Shown here one piece after another: positions 30,362 through 41,399 of a DNA stretch of 64,000 nucleotides. Made by a program: the position numbers and the translations under genes. How positions within the stretch are numbered: the stretch's first letter is position 1; each line of letters opens with the position of its first letter. Origin of the DNA: Oscheius tipulae (taxonomy: Eukaryota; Nematoda; Chromadorea; Rhabditida; Rhabditidae); contig JASJZH010000004.1 in NCBI GenBank assembly GCA_037178975.1, positions 10,354,001 through 10,418,000 on the forward strand. The letters run 5' to 3'. The notes below the pieces were generated by a model. That model was given only the letters and a program-made list of their open reading frames with translations. It made no database searches and was not told the DNA's origin.

Positions 30362-32954
30362 CAAGGGAAGCCTTTCAACTTAAGTTGGACTTTGGCAACG
30401 AACAAGGTGCCATTCGATAGCTCTAAACATGGGTATAACGGGGTGTATTGCCAAATTCGCTTAATCCCTCCCTGGTCCGAGATATAACGTTTTTAAAAAT
30501 GGCGCTCCCGTATCATCTCGACGTCTAAGCCGTAGGACCCGCCGTCATAGACTTCGAAGGCACCAAAAATCATGGCAGCGTAGTATGGAGGTGAGCGCGG
30601 TGGGCTGGGATGCAATTACTTGCTGTTTCGGATCCGCATGAATTTTTTTTTACTTTTTTTCGTCTTTTATCTGTGACTATGTGCTTTGACTTTGACTATG
30701 TGACTATGAAACTGGTGCCGGACGCCCTTTGGCCTGGAAAGGCATTAAATAGATGTCTGCATTGCCTTTTTTGGAAATCAAGTTAGTTTGAACAACTTCA
30801 ACAGGAAAAACTTTGTTTTTGTGAACGAATCCACTTCAACACCAATGATATTGGATAATGTAGTGCGAGAAACAGAAATACTGATCACAGAAGAGACAAA
30901 GTATAAAACCAAACCCTTGACAATTTGCAATCGAACATATCTGGGGGGTAGTTGGAAAACAAATTTGAACAGGGGTTTTGAAAGGCGGAGGGTGAAGAAC
31001 CTGGTAGCCCGACGCATACCAACTATACTGCCAGAATGAATGGAAAGCGTGATGAGTGAATTGTCGATGGGTCAAAGAGATTACCTGACAGAAATATGAC
31101 TTTGTTTGATGAAAAAACTGACCTTGAGTAGATTATCCCTTGCTGCTATTTGGAAACCGATTTGATTTGCCAGAGCAAAACTTGTGACTCTCTTGACAAA
31201 CTTTTTCACATGGTAAAAACCATAAACATCGAGTGGCTGGATCATAGAGGTGGCTCCGCCAGGGATATGGCGTAGTTCAAAGTCCATGCCAGGTGGAACA
31301 AGAGAATGGATCAGATCCGTATCCTTGAATGACGGCCACGAATCGACCAACAGCAACATCTTGTTTGGCGGACAGTCGAAAACGACATTCTCAAACCAGT
31401 CCCTCATGAGGTCCTTGTTCATGATGTGCGTCTTATTGGCACGGACGACAAGGTTTTTGGTTTGGAAGATGCCATTTCTATAAAAAAAGACTGTTAACTT
31501 TAAAAAGATCGCTAACTTGGGGAACAATCCATTAGGCTCCTGGAGCACCACATACAGCTTCTCACGCAAAACCCCGTTACAACTGATCATAGGAAAAACA
31601 GTGTAAGAGTGAGTGAGAGCAGAAGCTGTCTGTACGATGCGTTCCACACTTCTCTTGCCTTTGATGTCGAGAGTTCTAGCAGTCGTGAGTTCCTTGGTGA
31701 ATCCGGATTGGTCAGCATTCCAGATGTGATCCAGCATATAATTAGCGGCGACAATATCACTTCGGACTTGAGCCACGAAGGAATCAGCTGCGGCCTTGAT
31801 CGCTGCAGAGTTTCGGAAGGAAACACGGCTAATGAACTTGGTAACTCTTCGACTCACGATGTTATGTTTCTAAAAAACCGTAAAAATTGCGGGAATTCTA
31901 ACCTTTTTCAAAGAGTCTACCCAGGAGTCGGACGCTGTGAAGTCAGGTAGATGATACTTCGTCAAGTTCAATAGGATGCTCTTTTGCTTGAGGTCAATGT
32001 CGTGAAGGGTGATGCCTTTAGAGATAGACTCTTTGACCCAATCAGACAGTTCAGCAGACAGCAAGCCCAAAACTTTTTTCCGGTCTTCTTTCACAAGATC
32101 TGAACTGATTTATTGATTAAAAAAAAGTAATCTTACCTGCAGCTTCGAAATGTCGCAGCTTCTGGAGATAATTCAGGTTAGTAATCCACTTGAATCTGTT
32201 GCTCATCGCCTCCAGGCTACGACTTCCGGTTTTGGCAGAGCGATAATAAAGAACAGCCGATCGGACTTCGTCAACAGTTCGGAACTTGTCAGAGAACCTG
32301 ACAGTTCCAGGCGAATCTTCAACTGGGTTGGGCATACGAGTCCCTTCATCCTCTACACAGTATTCATCGTCGGATCCTTCGGAGATGTTTAGCTCTACAA
32401 AATAAAGATTCACCAGCACTTCACTAACCTTCATCTTCCTCTTCAATTGTCATAGAGCTGGTGACAGAACTTTGCAAAATGACTTTCAATCGATTTGCCA
32501 GACGGCGCTCATCTCGACTCAATTCGGTGTCCTTTTCCAGCCCAAATTCTTCAACCAGAAATCCGAGGATTTTAGATGGGTTCATGTGGAAACTAAAAAG
32601 TTTGTGTCGTGAAAACAAACATAAAGAAAAAGCATAGTCACAGATTAAAGACGAAAAAAAGTAAAAAAAAAAATTCGTGCGGATCCGAAACAGCAAGTAA
32701 TTGCATCCCAGCCCACCGCGCTCACCACCATACTACGCCGCCATGATTTTTTGTGCCTTCGAAGTCTATTACCCCGGGTCCTACGGCTTAGACGTCGAGA
32801 TGATACGGGAGCGCCATTTTTAAAAACGTTATATCTCGGACCAGGGAGGGATTAAGCGAATTTGGCAATACACCCCGTTATACCCATGTTTAGAGCTATC
32901 GAATGGCACCTTGTTCGTTGCCAAAGTCCAACTTAAGTTGAAAGGCTTCCCTTG
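30362..32954 (-). mobile_element. Complete Tc5-like DNA transposon with target-site duplication
   Basis: Terminal inverted repeats of about 280 bp begin CAAGGGAAGCC at 30362 and end GGCTTCCCTTG at 32954. They match with few differences through CGGATCCGAAACAGCAAG-type inner sequence near 30640 and 32670. The element is flanked by TGA on both sides (30359-30361, 32955-32957), fitting the TNA target duplication of Tc4/Tc5 elements. It encodes a spliced transposase on the minus strand. Long TIRs plus short TSD suggest a young insertion. Confidence 0.93.
30836..32587 (-). CDS. Tc5-type DDE/DDD transposase
   Basis: Exons read on the minus strand from MNPSKILGFLVEEFGLEKDT (start 32587) through an acidic linker (SEGSDDEYCVEDEGTRMPNP), a DNA-binding-type region (DSWVDSLKK) and the catalytic core. 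Three acidic residues fit the DDD triad: IWNADQSGF, KMLLLVDSWPSF and MIQPLDVYGF. The end region IPGGATSMIQPLD is typical of pogo/Tc5 enzymes. Past about 31090 a last exon carries paired cysteines and histidine (CLFCDQYFCFSH), like the C-terminal domain of Tc5 transposases. I found no in-frame stop at the splice joins I checked, so it could be functional, though not every join was proved. Confidence 0.85.
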
Positions 32955-32957
32955 TGA

Positions 32958-33299
32958 GTCACGACTTTTCTTAGATCTAGAGGCTGTCCCTTTCTTTCTT
33001 TCTCCCCCTTCCCTTTCAGAGCTCCCTGACCACCTGTTTCCTACTCCGAGTTCCTTCCGCAGCTCCACCTGCCCCTCGCCTCGGCACCCATATTTGGCAG
33101 AGAGCTGACCTCTTCCAAAAAGGACGACGATAAGCGCTGGTCGGTCAGCGCCTCACTCCTAATCCCCGCCTTCCGCGATTTCGCTGCCCCTTGCGCGCCT
33201 TTCCCTCCAGGTCATTATGCGCGAGGATATGCCCTCTAGCCAGCCAGTGACCTCTTTTCGCCTTCTCGATTAGTTGACTTTACTGTTGCAAGTTCAGAG
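32958..33299. other. 5' flank of the PAN-ZP gene
   Basis: CT-rich, no exon supported. Holds the presumed promoter of the gene starting at 33300. Confidence 0.35.
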
Positions 33300-36200
33300 A
33301 TGTGGTGGCTGCTTCTGCCACTGGCGGCCACCGCATTGCCTTCTTACGTTGTGGAGCGACGTAATGTAGCTCCAGGAGTCATACTGTCCTCCAGTTCAGC
33401 TCGCAGTCTCAAGATTTGCTCAGATCAGTGCTCAAAAGTAGAGTTTCTTGAGTTTTGAACACTGTTCCAGATCTCATCCTGTACAGGTTTCAATTTCGTG
33501 ATCGACGCTGCCCGAGACGGGCATTGTCTCCTCGTGGACGGTTCAAAACAGCCGGGTGAAAGTGAACAAAAACTACTCGCCGAGGCAGTTCTCTATTCGG
33601 GAAAGCGTCTCGAACTGAACGGTAAGTACACCGGGTGGAAAGAGGAAAGTTTCCGGTCATACAGAAACAGAAAAACAGAGAGAAAGAGACAGTCCATGAA
33701 CTTTTAGACTCTTCCTGCTCTCCCCATAGAAGTTTCTCCTTTGAGCGATGGCCATTCCGAACGCTGAAGAACAACGCCACTGTTCTGGACCTTGTGGATG
33801 GTATCAAACTATCAGAATGTCTTGTTCTCTGTCTCAAAAAGTAAGTTTTTGCTTTGAAAAACAACTGGTCATAGTCTACAACTGAAAGTCGAAGAGACAA
33901 AAGTTTCTGCAATCCGCAGGATTCGAACCTGCGCCCTCCGAAGAGGACTGCGACCTGAACGCAGCGCCTTAGACCACTCGGCCAGAATTGCCTGTTTCAA
34001 AGTATTACCCCTGTAGATAGTAGCTCGGCGCGCCCGAGTAACCTTGAAGCCTTTCAATTTGCCAATTTCCACAAAGTTTGGACTATTTTATTCCATCCTC
34101 TAGTTGATCAGAGTCTTTATGTCCAAGTAACTTGAACCGCCTTGACCCTTAAGGCACCTTTCGAGCAAACAGTCCAGACGAGTGAAATCTTCCAGTTAAT
34201 ACTTTGTTAGTAGCTCTGTATGTCTAGGCCCTAATAATACGTCTGGAACGAGCTGTCCACACTGTTTCTCCACACCATCTCTCCCTCATTGAAATCCGAT
34301 ACCCCTGTAGTCATAAAAAGGCTAATCAATCACTGTGGAGTACAGTCTCTTGGGAGAACGCATGAGGTCAGCCATATTGACCCAACTGATATCCCAGAAA
34401 GAGCCAGTAGTTGCGAAGAGTCCGACGATCAATGAGACCAGCTGGTGCTAATTTTACACGCATAGTAGCGAGACCTACTATATCTTTCAGGGAAAAATGT
34501 CTCTCAGTGGTATACCGGCACGATACATGTACTCTCTCGGCCATTTCTCCCAACACTGTCTACAATACTCGGGCACACTACGAGTATGTGGAAGAGGCAG
34601 ATCTTTATGAGAACAACTGTCGAGGGAATGGTCAGTCTGTGCAGTTCGAAAAGGAATGAGTTCAGGCATCTCCCAATTCGATGGCCAATGCAACTGGATG
34701 AGAGTTAAGTCAGCCGGTCTACCTGATCAGTGGGACAGTAAGGAGAAGGCTGCCGATGTGGAAGATTGTGAAAAGTTGTGTGGAGTCAGAGACAGAGAAG
34801 GGGATCCCTGCAGGTAGGGAACTCACTGAAAGGCTAAGGAAGTCAAGTTCAGAGCCTTTACCTTTGACTCAAAGACATCGACCTGTTACTTGTCCCAAGT
34901 TAGCGCCAGACTGTCTGGGAGGAGTGCCTTGGAGAACCATGACAACAGATATGCTCATGGAGATCTTGATGACTGCATAGACTGTGAGTTGGTTGATAGA
35001 GAGACCGAGTCTGACCTTGTCCTCCCACTATCCAATCCATATTGTCCCTAATTCAATGCTAATCTCTCACCCCCTTTTCCCATTCTCGTTGCGATCTGCT
35101 GGTATTGCCACCGGCCGTTTTTCTCGCTGCCTCATCCGACCCCAATCGCGCAAGGACACTGTCTGCATGTAATTGCCCCAAGGGGCCCAACTGGGTTACA
35201 CACAGCTGGAGCGAAAGTCTCGTCATCTTGGCGATAACTGTCTATTTCAGTTTCACTACATTGTGGTGAGGGTGGATTCGAACTTCGGGGAACCTCAATT
35301 CGACAGTTTGGTGGCTTTGTCAGGACGAAGGAGGGCAAGCAGATAATATGTAACAAGGAGATCAAGCCCTTTTATGAGTACTCTGTCAAGATGGATTTTG
35401 AAGAGTGCGGCTTCAAGAGAACTGTGAGAGATAGTATCGTATAGAGTTCACCGGAAGTTTTAGGAAATCCCGGTCCCACACTACCGAGGAGTCGTCCACA
35501 TCAAAGAAGGCAGTACCCCTTTGATCACCATTAGGGACAAAGTTTTACAGGCACGGTCTCTGTTTTTCTGTCTTTCTGTCTCTCGGTCTTTCTGTCTCTC
35601 TGTCACTATGTCTCTCTGAACCACTACATCTCCATGTTTGTGTGTCTCCCCGATTCCCTAGTACCATTGTACTTCCAGGTAGAATGCCGTCTCCACAACC
35701 AGATGCCCATGACCGAGCAGACTCTAGCCATTTCCATGCAGATAGAAGAAGGGAACAGGACAGACAAAGTTCTGTGAGTTTTCTCCTCCGTTTCTCTGTC
35801 AATTTCTCTTTTTTAGGTCCAATAAGGTTATCATGGTACCTTCCAAAGCCCCTCGAGTCCCGAAGTACTCGCTAAAAGTACTGGACTTCCAAGGTTCTTC
35901 GTCCGATACTGTTCGGTATGGAGAGCATGGATGGGTACAGATCACTCTGAACCAGGTAACTCTTTTTTTCTGAAGAGATTGGACAGCAATCTTTCAGAAG
36001 GAAGTCGCTTCCTCATTCTCCGTCTCAAAACTCGAGGCCCGCGACACGAAAAACAGCATCCGGGTAGCGCTATTAGACGACGAGGGGTCAGTTAGAGTCG
36101 AACTGTTCCTCAGTCTCCCTGTGTGTTTATGCCCAGTCGGCTAATTACAGTCGACTGACGCGATGAGTCCCATTTGGACCTTGATTTGTGTGTGCTCCCA

Positions 36201-37107
36201 CCTGTCCGCTTCCGAAAAGAGTGGTCAACAATTACAATTACCGAGACCCACTCCGCCCGAGTGGTACCTGCCGCCTAATTTGAATAGAAGGGTTTCAGCT
36301 GCGTGACGAATGGCAGCATTGTGGAACGGATCAGTCGACCGGATCCGGGAGAAGTTAAGTTTCTGGTCAACTATGAGTTCTTTGCTCAGGGGGTAAGCGT
36401 AGAGGGAACAGCAGAAAATACAGGGTTTTAGGCAGAGATAGTCTTCTATGCCTACGCTGAACCTTGCTCAGGAAACTGTGATCCGAAGTGTAATCAACAG
36501 TATTTTGAGGAGCAGGGAGTGTCACTGAGGTGAGAGTGACAGAGAGATGTAGAGTCAGAGAGACAGAGAAATCAGAGGACACCCGAAGACAGCTGACAGT
36601 CATAATCTTGGGAGATTATTGTTCTTTGCTGGCAAACTGTTCTCAAAGCATACCGGGATGCCATTACACTTTTCAGCTCTGCCCCTGTATCTATGAGGAC
36701 GAGGCGTTCCATCACAGCTATGCAGATAGAACTTTCTCAAGATCTCTACCCTCTTCATGGAAGTCGAGTGATTCTTTTGGGCTCGATGCCGGATAAAGTT
36801 CTCGAGGAGACTAAGGTGGACGTGGAAAAGGCCAAGGTAGGTTTTCACTGTGCAAATGGGTAGTCTCTCTGTCTTCTTTACTCATTTCTCCCAGATCCAG
36901 CCCCCATCCTGGACCGATTCTTTCCTACACTGTCTCTTCAACGACTCGACCTGCTTCTTTTCCTTCACTCTCGCACTCATCCAGTTCTGCCTGGTCGTCA
37001 TGTGCATCCTAGTCATGTACTGTTACCTGAAACAGTACCGACGCTACCGAACCCTCAGTTCCCCTCCTCCCCCGACCGTTGCTCCTGTCCAAGAAACGAA
37101 GTACTGA
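33300..37107 (+). CDS. PAN-PAN-PAN-ZP transmembrane protein (NOAH/NompA/LET-653-like layout)
   Basis: The signal peptide MWWLLLPLAATALPSYVVER is followed by a first PAN/apple module (KICSDQCSK, ISSCTGFNFVIDAARDGHCL). A second is around 34400-34660 (FREKCLSVVYRHDTCTLSA), and a third around 34680-34980 (CNWMRVKSAGLPDQWDSK, VEDCEKLC). A ZP domain begins near 35260 (CGEGGFELRGTSIRQFGGF, KMDFEECGFKRT) and continues through LSLPVSLS-rich introns to CSGNCDPKCNQQYFEEQG. A single TM (FTLALIQFCLVVMCILVMYC) and a short cytoplasmic tail with a proline stretch end TVAPVQETKY-stop. Proteins with this layout form apical extracellular matrix linking cuticle to epidermis and sense organs. Several exon joins were not resolved, for instance after the first PAN. 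A tRNA gene lies antisense in an early intron. Confidence 0.82.
33908..33991 (-). tRNA. tRNA-Leu (anticodon CAG)
   Basis: The reverse complement starts GCAATTCTGGCCGAGTGGTC and shows a 7-bp acceptor (GCAATTC/GGATTGC), a long variable arm (TCCTCTTCGGAGG) and a GCAGG-TTCGAAT-CCTGC T arm. The anticodon loop TTCAGGT between CTGCG and CGCAG gives CAG. The 84-nt length with discriminator A is normal for a class II leucine tRNA. It is in an intron of the PAN-ZP gene on the opposite strand. Confidence 0.97.
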
Positions 37108-37188
37108 GCTTTAAGCCCCTCAAAATCATTCCAGTCATGTCGTGTGCAATACAATACCGGTAGTGTGCATTTTATTCAATGAACTCTT

Positions 37189-38060
37189 TTACAAAGCCTG
37201 AAAGATTTTGGAAGAATCCTGACTCCAGTTCATAGAAGCAACTTCATCGTATTCTGCCTCTTTCAGTGTTGCTACCTCATCATAGACAGTCTCATTCATC
37301 ACGGAATCTGGCTTTTCTAGGGACACATATCTACCCTGAAATCTGCCGTACCGTCTCATAAGATGTAATTTCTCACCTTCTCATTCTGACTGAACGTAAT
37401 CCTAATGCTGGTAAGCTCGTGGAAGTGAGGCAGTGGCCTAGGAATCGATACCTTTCTGAGAAGGTACTCTTCAGTCTGGCAAGCAACAGAGACTTTGCTG
37501 AGCTGCAAATCATGAGAAAAGTTGCTTGAAAGGGACAGTAGCTCACGTCAGTTGCTGTAGGTTGGGCCTCGTATCCTGGAAGAACAGTGCCTTGGGTAAG
37601 TGCCCCTATTCTTGCATTGTTCAATAGGGAAAGTTCCTGATATGTGGCTTGGTTGGCTGAAAGTCTAAAGTAAGAATGGAGATTAGACAGTTTTGGCATC
37701 CAGCAGGATAACCTCACAGCACAAAATATTGAACTTTTGTACTTAGGACTTGAGAAGGTTCTTCCGTTTCCTCTCACCTTTTAACATAACCTGTGCACTT
37801 TTTACTGTCCGCAATGTTCGAGACTATTTAGAAACTTGCTTGTCCCTTTTAGAAACATGTTATAGAACAGATGGCAGATGGACAGACAGAATCATGCATC
37901 TTATCGGGAAAGTATTTGTGCGCAGTATCGCAGCTATCAGTATCAGTGAGCAGATTACGTTTCTTCCCAGTTTCACAATCTCCACTTCTGTTTGAGAGTT
38001 GATCCACCCTCTGGCGGATGAACTGATCAAACTGGGTATTTCAGTCAACAGATGATAGCA
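37189..38060 (-). CDS. Exons with one TM segment and tyrosine motifs (possible 3' part of the MADF gene or separate gene)
   Basis: The terminal exon ends with MNETVYDEVATLKEAEYDEV, then ASMNWSQDSSKIFQAL-stop at 37189. The repeated YDEVA looks like tyrosine phosphorylation/SH2-docking sites. Earlier blocks read KVSVACQTEEYLLRKVSIPR, LLNNARIGALTQGTVLPGYE and INSQTEVEIVKLGRNVICSL | ILIAAILRTNTFP, a possible membrane segment. A frame-consistent join to the MADF exon (donor at 38111) was not found, so this may be a separate membrane protein. No family recognised. Confidence 0.4.
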
Positions 38061-38111
38061 CAGCTTCTCTTAGAAAAGTCGTATCAACCCCTTTTCAAAG
38101 CCAGAACTCAC

Positions 38112-38689
38112 CTCCAGTGAAATCCATCGCTTCAAAGTTAGGGTACGCACTGCTGTCAAACAGCTGAGCTACAGAGTCTTGAACTACAGAAATTTGCGTA
38201 AACGTTGGATTGTTCGGCTCCCATTTCTCTCCAGGATGCTTGAATTGAGCATTTCCTGGCTCAAGAAACACGCTCTCCCTGAGCGAGTCTTCCCGGAAGA
38301 GCTGCTGGGATATGTTGTTCAAAGTCTCATGGAGACTGTCCTCCAAGTTTTTTCCTGGCCTTAACTCGTTCGGAAATTTGTACCGAATGAACTCATTCCG
38401 GAGGTGGACCCAGGCTTGTCTCAATCTCTCTTCTGAAAACAGAGCTAGAATCCGAGAGACAGAGACAGACTGTGAGACAGAGACACAAAAAGTCAGAAGT
38501 GGCAAAGAGACATGACCCACCTGAGACAGCGATGCCTTCCTCACCAAACCTTCTCATAACGTCGACCCATATTTGATTCCTGTACTGTAGCTTCTTCTGA
38601 AAAAATCTAAACTCCTTGCAGGACTTGTTCCAAAGGGTTGGGAACTCGTTGAAGATAGCAATGAAGCGAAGACGGGTCTCTTGGTCCAT
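38112..38689 (-). CDS. MADF (Myb/SANT-like) domain protein
   Basis: Start MDQETRLRFIAIFNEFPTLW, then NKSCKEFRFFQKKLQYRNQI and WVDVMRRFGEEGIAVS. An intron with GACAGAGA repeats (38450-38520) is followed by EERLRQAWVHLRNEFIRYKF. The spacing of the aromatic residues (LW, Y/FQ, W, AWVHLR) matches the MADF domain, a DNA-binding Myb/SANT-like fold used by transcription regulators. The rest is acidic and unstructured (NPTFTQISVVQDSVAQLF). An acceptor-like TTCAG just upstream of the ATG could accept SL1. The exon ends at a GTGAGT donor, so more coding sequence must follow; its identity is unresolved. Confidence 0.6.
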
Positions 38690-38886
38690 TTCCAGAAGAT
38701 CTGAACTGAAATTAGTAACTGTAAAAGCGAGAGAGGCTATCGATTTCAAAAAAAGTTCTTTTCTATAGTCTTTATTTTAAAAAAAAAGGTGGATGACTAT
38801 ATAGGTAATGTACGTAGAAACGAGCGATTTCTTTTTTTTTTTTTTATTCTTGCCGACAAGACGGTCGAGGAGATTCTTAAGCCGAT

Positions 38887-40199
38887 TCAGTCAAACGTTT
38901 TCTCGGGCGGAGGCCATTTTTCAGTCGAGGGAATCTCGTCCAGCTCGTAGGGGAGCAGCTTGAGCTCCTCCTTGCGCGACTTATGAATTCTGGACAGGCG
39001 GAGAGTCCAGCCAGCTGAGATGGACTGGTGGAGTCTATTGGCCACGGACACAGAGCGTCTTCTGGTCCTCCTCTGATGGGCCAGGATATCTTTGGCACGG
39101 GCGATGAGCTGTTCGGCGGCCGTCGTCTCCAGATGTCCGTGCTTCATGCTGCGTTTCTTTCTCTCGTTGCCGATCGGAGCGATTTGGAGCCGCTGAAAGA
39201 GCTCCTCGACCGTCTTGTCGGCATTTCTGTGGTGAGCGCTCGTGGCTTCGGTACCGCTGGACGAGCTGTCCGTCCTCATCTCGACAGCCGTGGCCACATC
39301 CAGAGTTGGGTACTGCTCCAGGATCGGAGTCAGGTAGTCAACCTGAAGAGTCAAAATGAATATGAGAGACAGAGAAGGGAGCTTACCGAGTCGAGAGGAC
39401 AATCCCGCTCGGTCATATCGAAGAAAGGCCATGTATCGCCGCAGGTCGTCTTTTTGAACTGTTCAATGAATCTCCTAGTTCCTTCCAGATCGAGTGGACT
39501 CATTTCGACGACCTTCTTGCTCAGGTTCTGATAGGCAATGGTCGGCATGTGTCTCAAGACTCGACTCGGCTCCAATTGCACAGGAAGGACGAAAGTGGAA
39601 AGATGAACCTGGGTGGCAGTTCTGATTAGATCCATATCGGCACCGGGAGGATGGACCAAGACGATTTGCCAACCCAACTGCTGGATCCTATGAAGATTCT
39701 GGGCATAGCAGCTGTTTTCTAAAGTTGATTAATGGTTCGAAAGCAAGAGGAAGTAGACTTACTGGTGACAAGGACGACAGTTCCAGCCAATGCGGACATG
39801 TTGATAAGCCAGAGAAGGTACTCGGCTGCATTCTTCTCCCAGCCATGTAGCGGCATGTACATGACTTCTCCGTTCGTGATCTCCCTGCTGTACTTCTCTA
39901 GAGTCTTCTTGTCGCCCTGGTCGATAGCGCAGACGACAAACTTCTGGATTGGTGACGGTAGAAACTTCTTCACCTGGAAGACAGCTGGATGAGTCAGAGA
40001 GACAGAGAAACAAGTAGAGCCGACGGACAGACAAGGAAACTGAAAGACAGTGGAACGAAGGGACAGGAAGACAGATAGAAAGAGAAAGACTTACGAAGTC
40101 ATAGAGGACGGGGAGACAAAAGGGTGGGACGGGCACCGACGGGAGGCAGTGGAAGACGAGGGTCGGACCAGAGGGACGGAGCGGGCAGGACGGCAGCAT
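38887..40199 (-). CDS. Unrecognised intracellular protein with a possible PIN/NYN-like core
   Basis: Four exons join in frame. The N-terminus MLPSCPLRPSGPTLVFHCLP leads to VKKFLPSPIQKFVVCAIDQG, EVMYMPLHGWEKNAAEYLLW, LINMSALAGTVVLVTS and NLHRIQQLGWQIVLVHPPGA. The alternation of hydrophobic strands with helices and VLVTS / QIVLVHPP resembles NYN/PIN-type nuclease cores, but I cannot place all the acidic catalytic residues, so this is a guess. The C-terminal half is basic and serine-rich (QRRTRRRSVSVANRLHQSIS) and ends PPPEKTFD-stop. No TM. About 355 residues; an acceptor upstream of 40199 may indicate an earlier exon. Confidence 0.55.
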
Positions 40200-40453
40200 C
40201 GGAGAGGGCTTGAATGGCCTGAAGTTGAGGAGAAGTTATTCGCTAATTGTCAGCAAGTTTGCATAGTTTTGAAACAACTTTTGAATAGAAATTTTGAATA
40301 CAAGTTTTTCAAAACCCGTGTCTGTTCCGAACTAGCAACTTCCTATAGCGCTACCTTATTGAAGTTGCCGCGCAAGCACGGCAAGTGTGTCAATAACATA
40401 GACAGTTTATTATGCTTTTAACTGACATCTCTCTGGATTACAACAAAAAACTT

Positions 40454-41382
40454 TCAATATGGCGAATACCGCGTTGACTCATCCTCTTCTTTCAGATCAG
40501 CCTTAGCGATCCTACGCTTCCTCCTCTTCATCGGATTGTTGCTCCATCTGCTCGGGGGTCTTTTCATCCCGTTGTGGGTCTCAAAGAGACAGCAGGCACT
40601 AAAACATGGTTTTATACGATACTCCTGATATCTTTCTTTGCCTCTCTGTCTCTTTGTTTTTCTGTCTCGACTCACTTGCACTCCCTCTCTCCTCTATAAT
40701 TCCAGCGCCACATGGATGGAGTAGTTGTCTTGCAGTTGGCACACTCCTTCTTCTCTTCCACTCTTGACTTATTGTTGATGGAGCCGAGAGGCTTTCGAGG
40801 CGGAGAGAAGTCATCAAATGGAGTGTTTGGAGGAGTTTGAGATACAGGAGGCGTGACTGGAACACTGTAGGCGAATTGAAGCTGGCGAGGAGCAGCGGAG
40901 AAATGAGGAGCAGGAAGAACCCACTGAAAAACGCCTTGAGTTAGAGAAACAAAAAAGCAGACAGAGAGACAGACTACTCACTTGATTAGCCTGATACTGA
41001 TAGACATTCTCCTTCTCCTCGTATCCTTGCGGCGAGTAATCAGAAGGCGCCTTCTCCAAGTAGATCTCTCCAGCTTGTCCATAGGACTCGAAGCTTTCCG
41101 GACTGTCAAATGGCAAGACAGCTCCGGGGAAGAATTCTGTCACAGATCCGTCTTTTGGTAGTTCAGTGAGTTGACTTCTGGGAACTGTAGGGACCGGTGA
41201 CAGAAAGAGGTGTTCTTCCTCTTTGAGCCAATCAACAGTCCCAGAGATTCCTGCAGTCAGGGCATCGTAGGGGAAAGACCATGTGCTCATGTCTGGAAAT
41301 ATGATAGTATTGGAGAAAACAGAAAGGTACCTGTAACGGCAGTAATGAACTCGACGGGATCAAAAAAGCCTATCTGGAGCAT
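40454..41382 (-). CDS. GATA-type zinc-finger transcription factor
   Basis: Exon 1 encodes MLQIGFFDPVEFITAV and joins by a 38-nt intron to DMSTWSFPYDALTAGIS. A proline/serine-rich region (SAAPRQLQFAYSVPVTPPVS) precedes the single finger: ECANCKTTTPSMWRWNYRGE then RECNACCLFETHNGMKRP, a C-x2-C-x17-C-x2-C GATA finger. An intron sits inside the second CxxC pair. A basic tail (NNPMKRRKRRIAKADLKEED) follows, as in GATA factors, and ends STRYSPY-stop at 40454. The finger has Cys where most have Gly in CNACGLY. It should bind WGATAR sites; nematode members act in endoderm and epidermis specification, but assignment to one is not possible. TATATA occurs upstream near 41415. Confidence 0.88.
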
Positions 41383-41399
41383 AACTGACCCTTTCCACT

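Noticed and set aside
31250-31950. Plus-strand frames inside the Tc5-like element
   Set aside because: They are antisense to the transposase exons; the transposase has the catalytic motifs.
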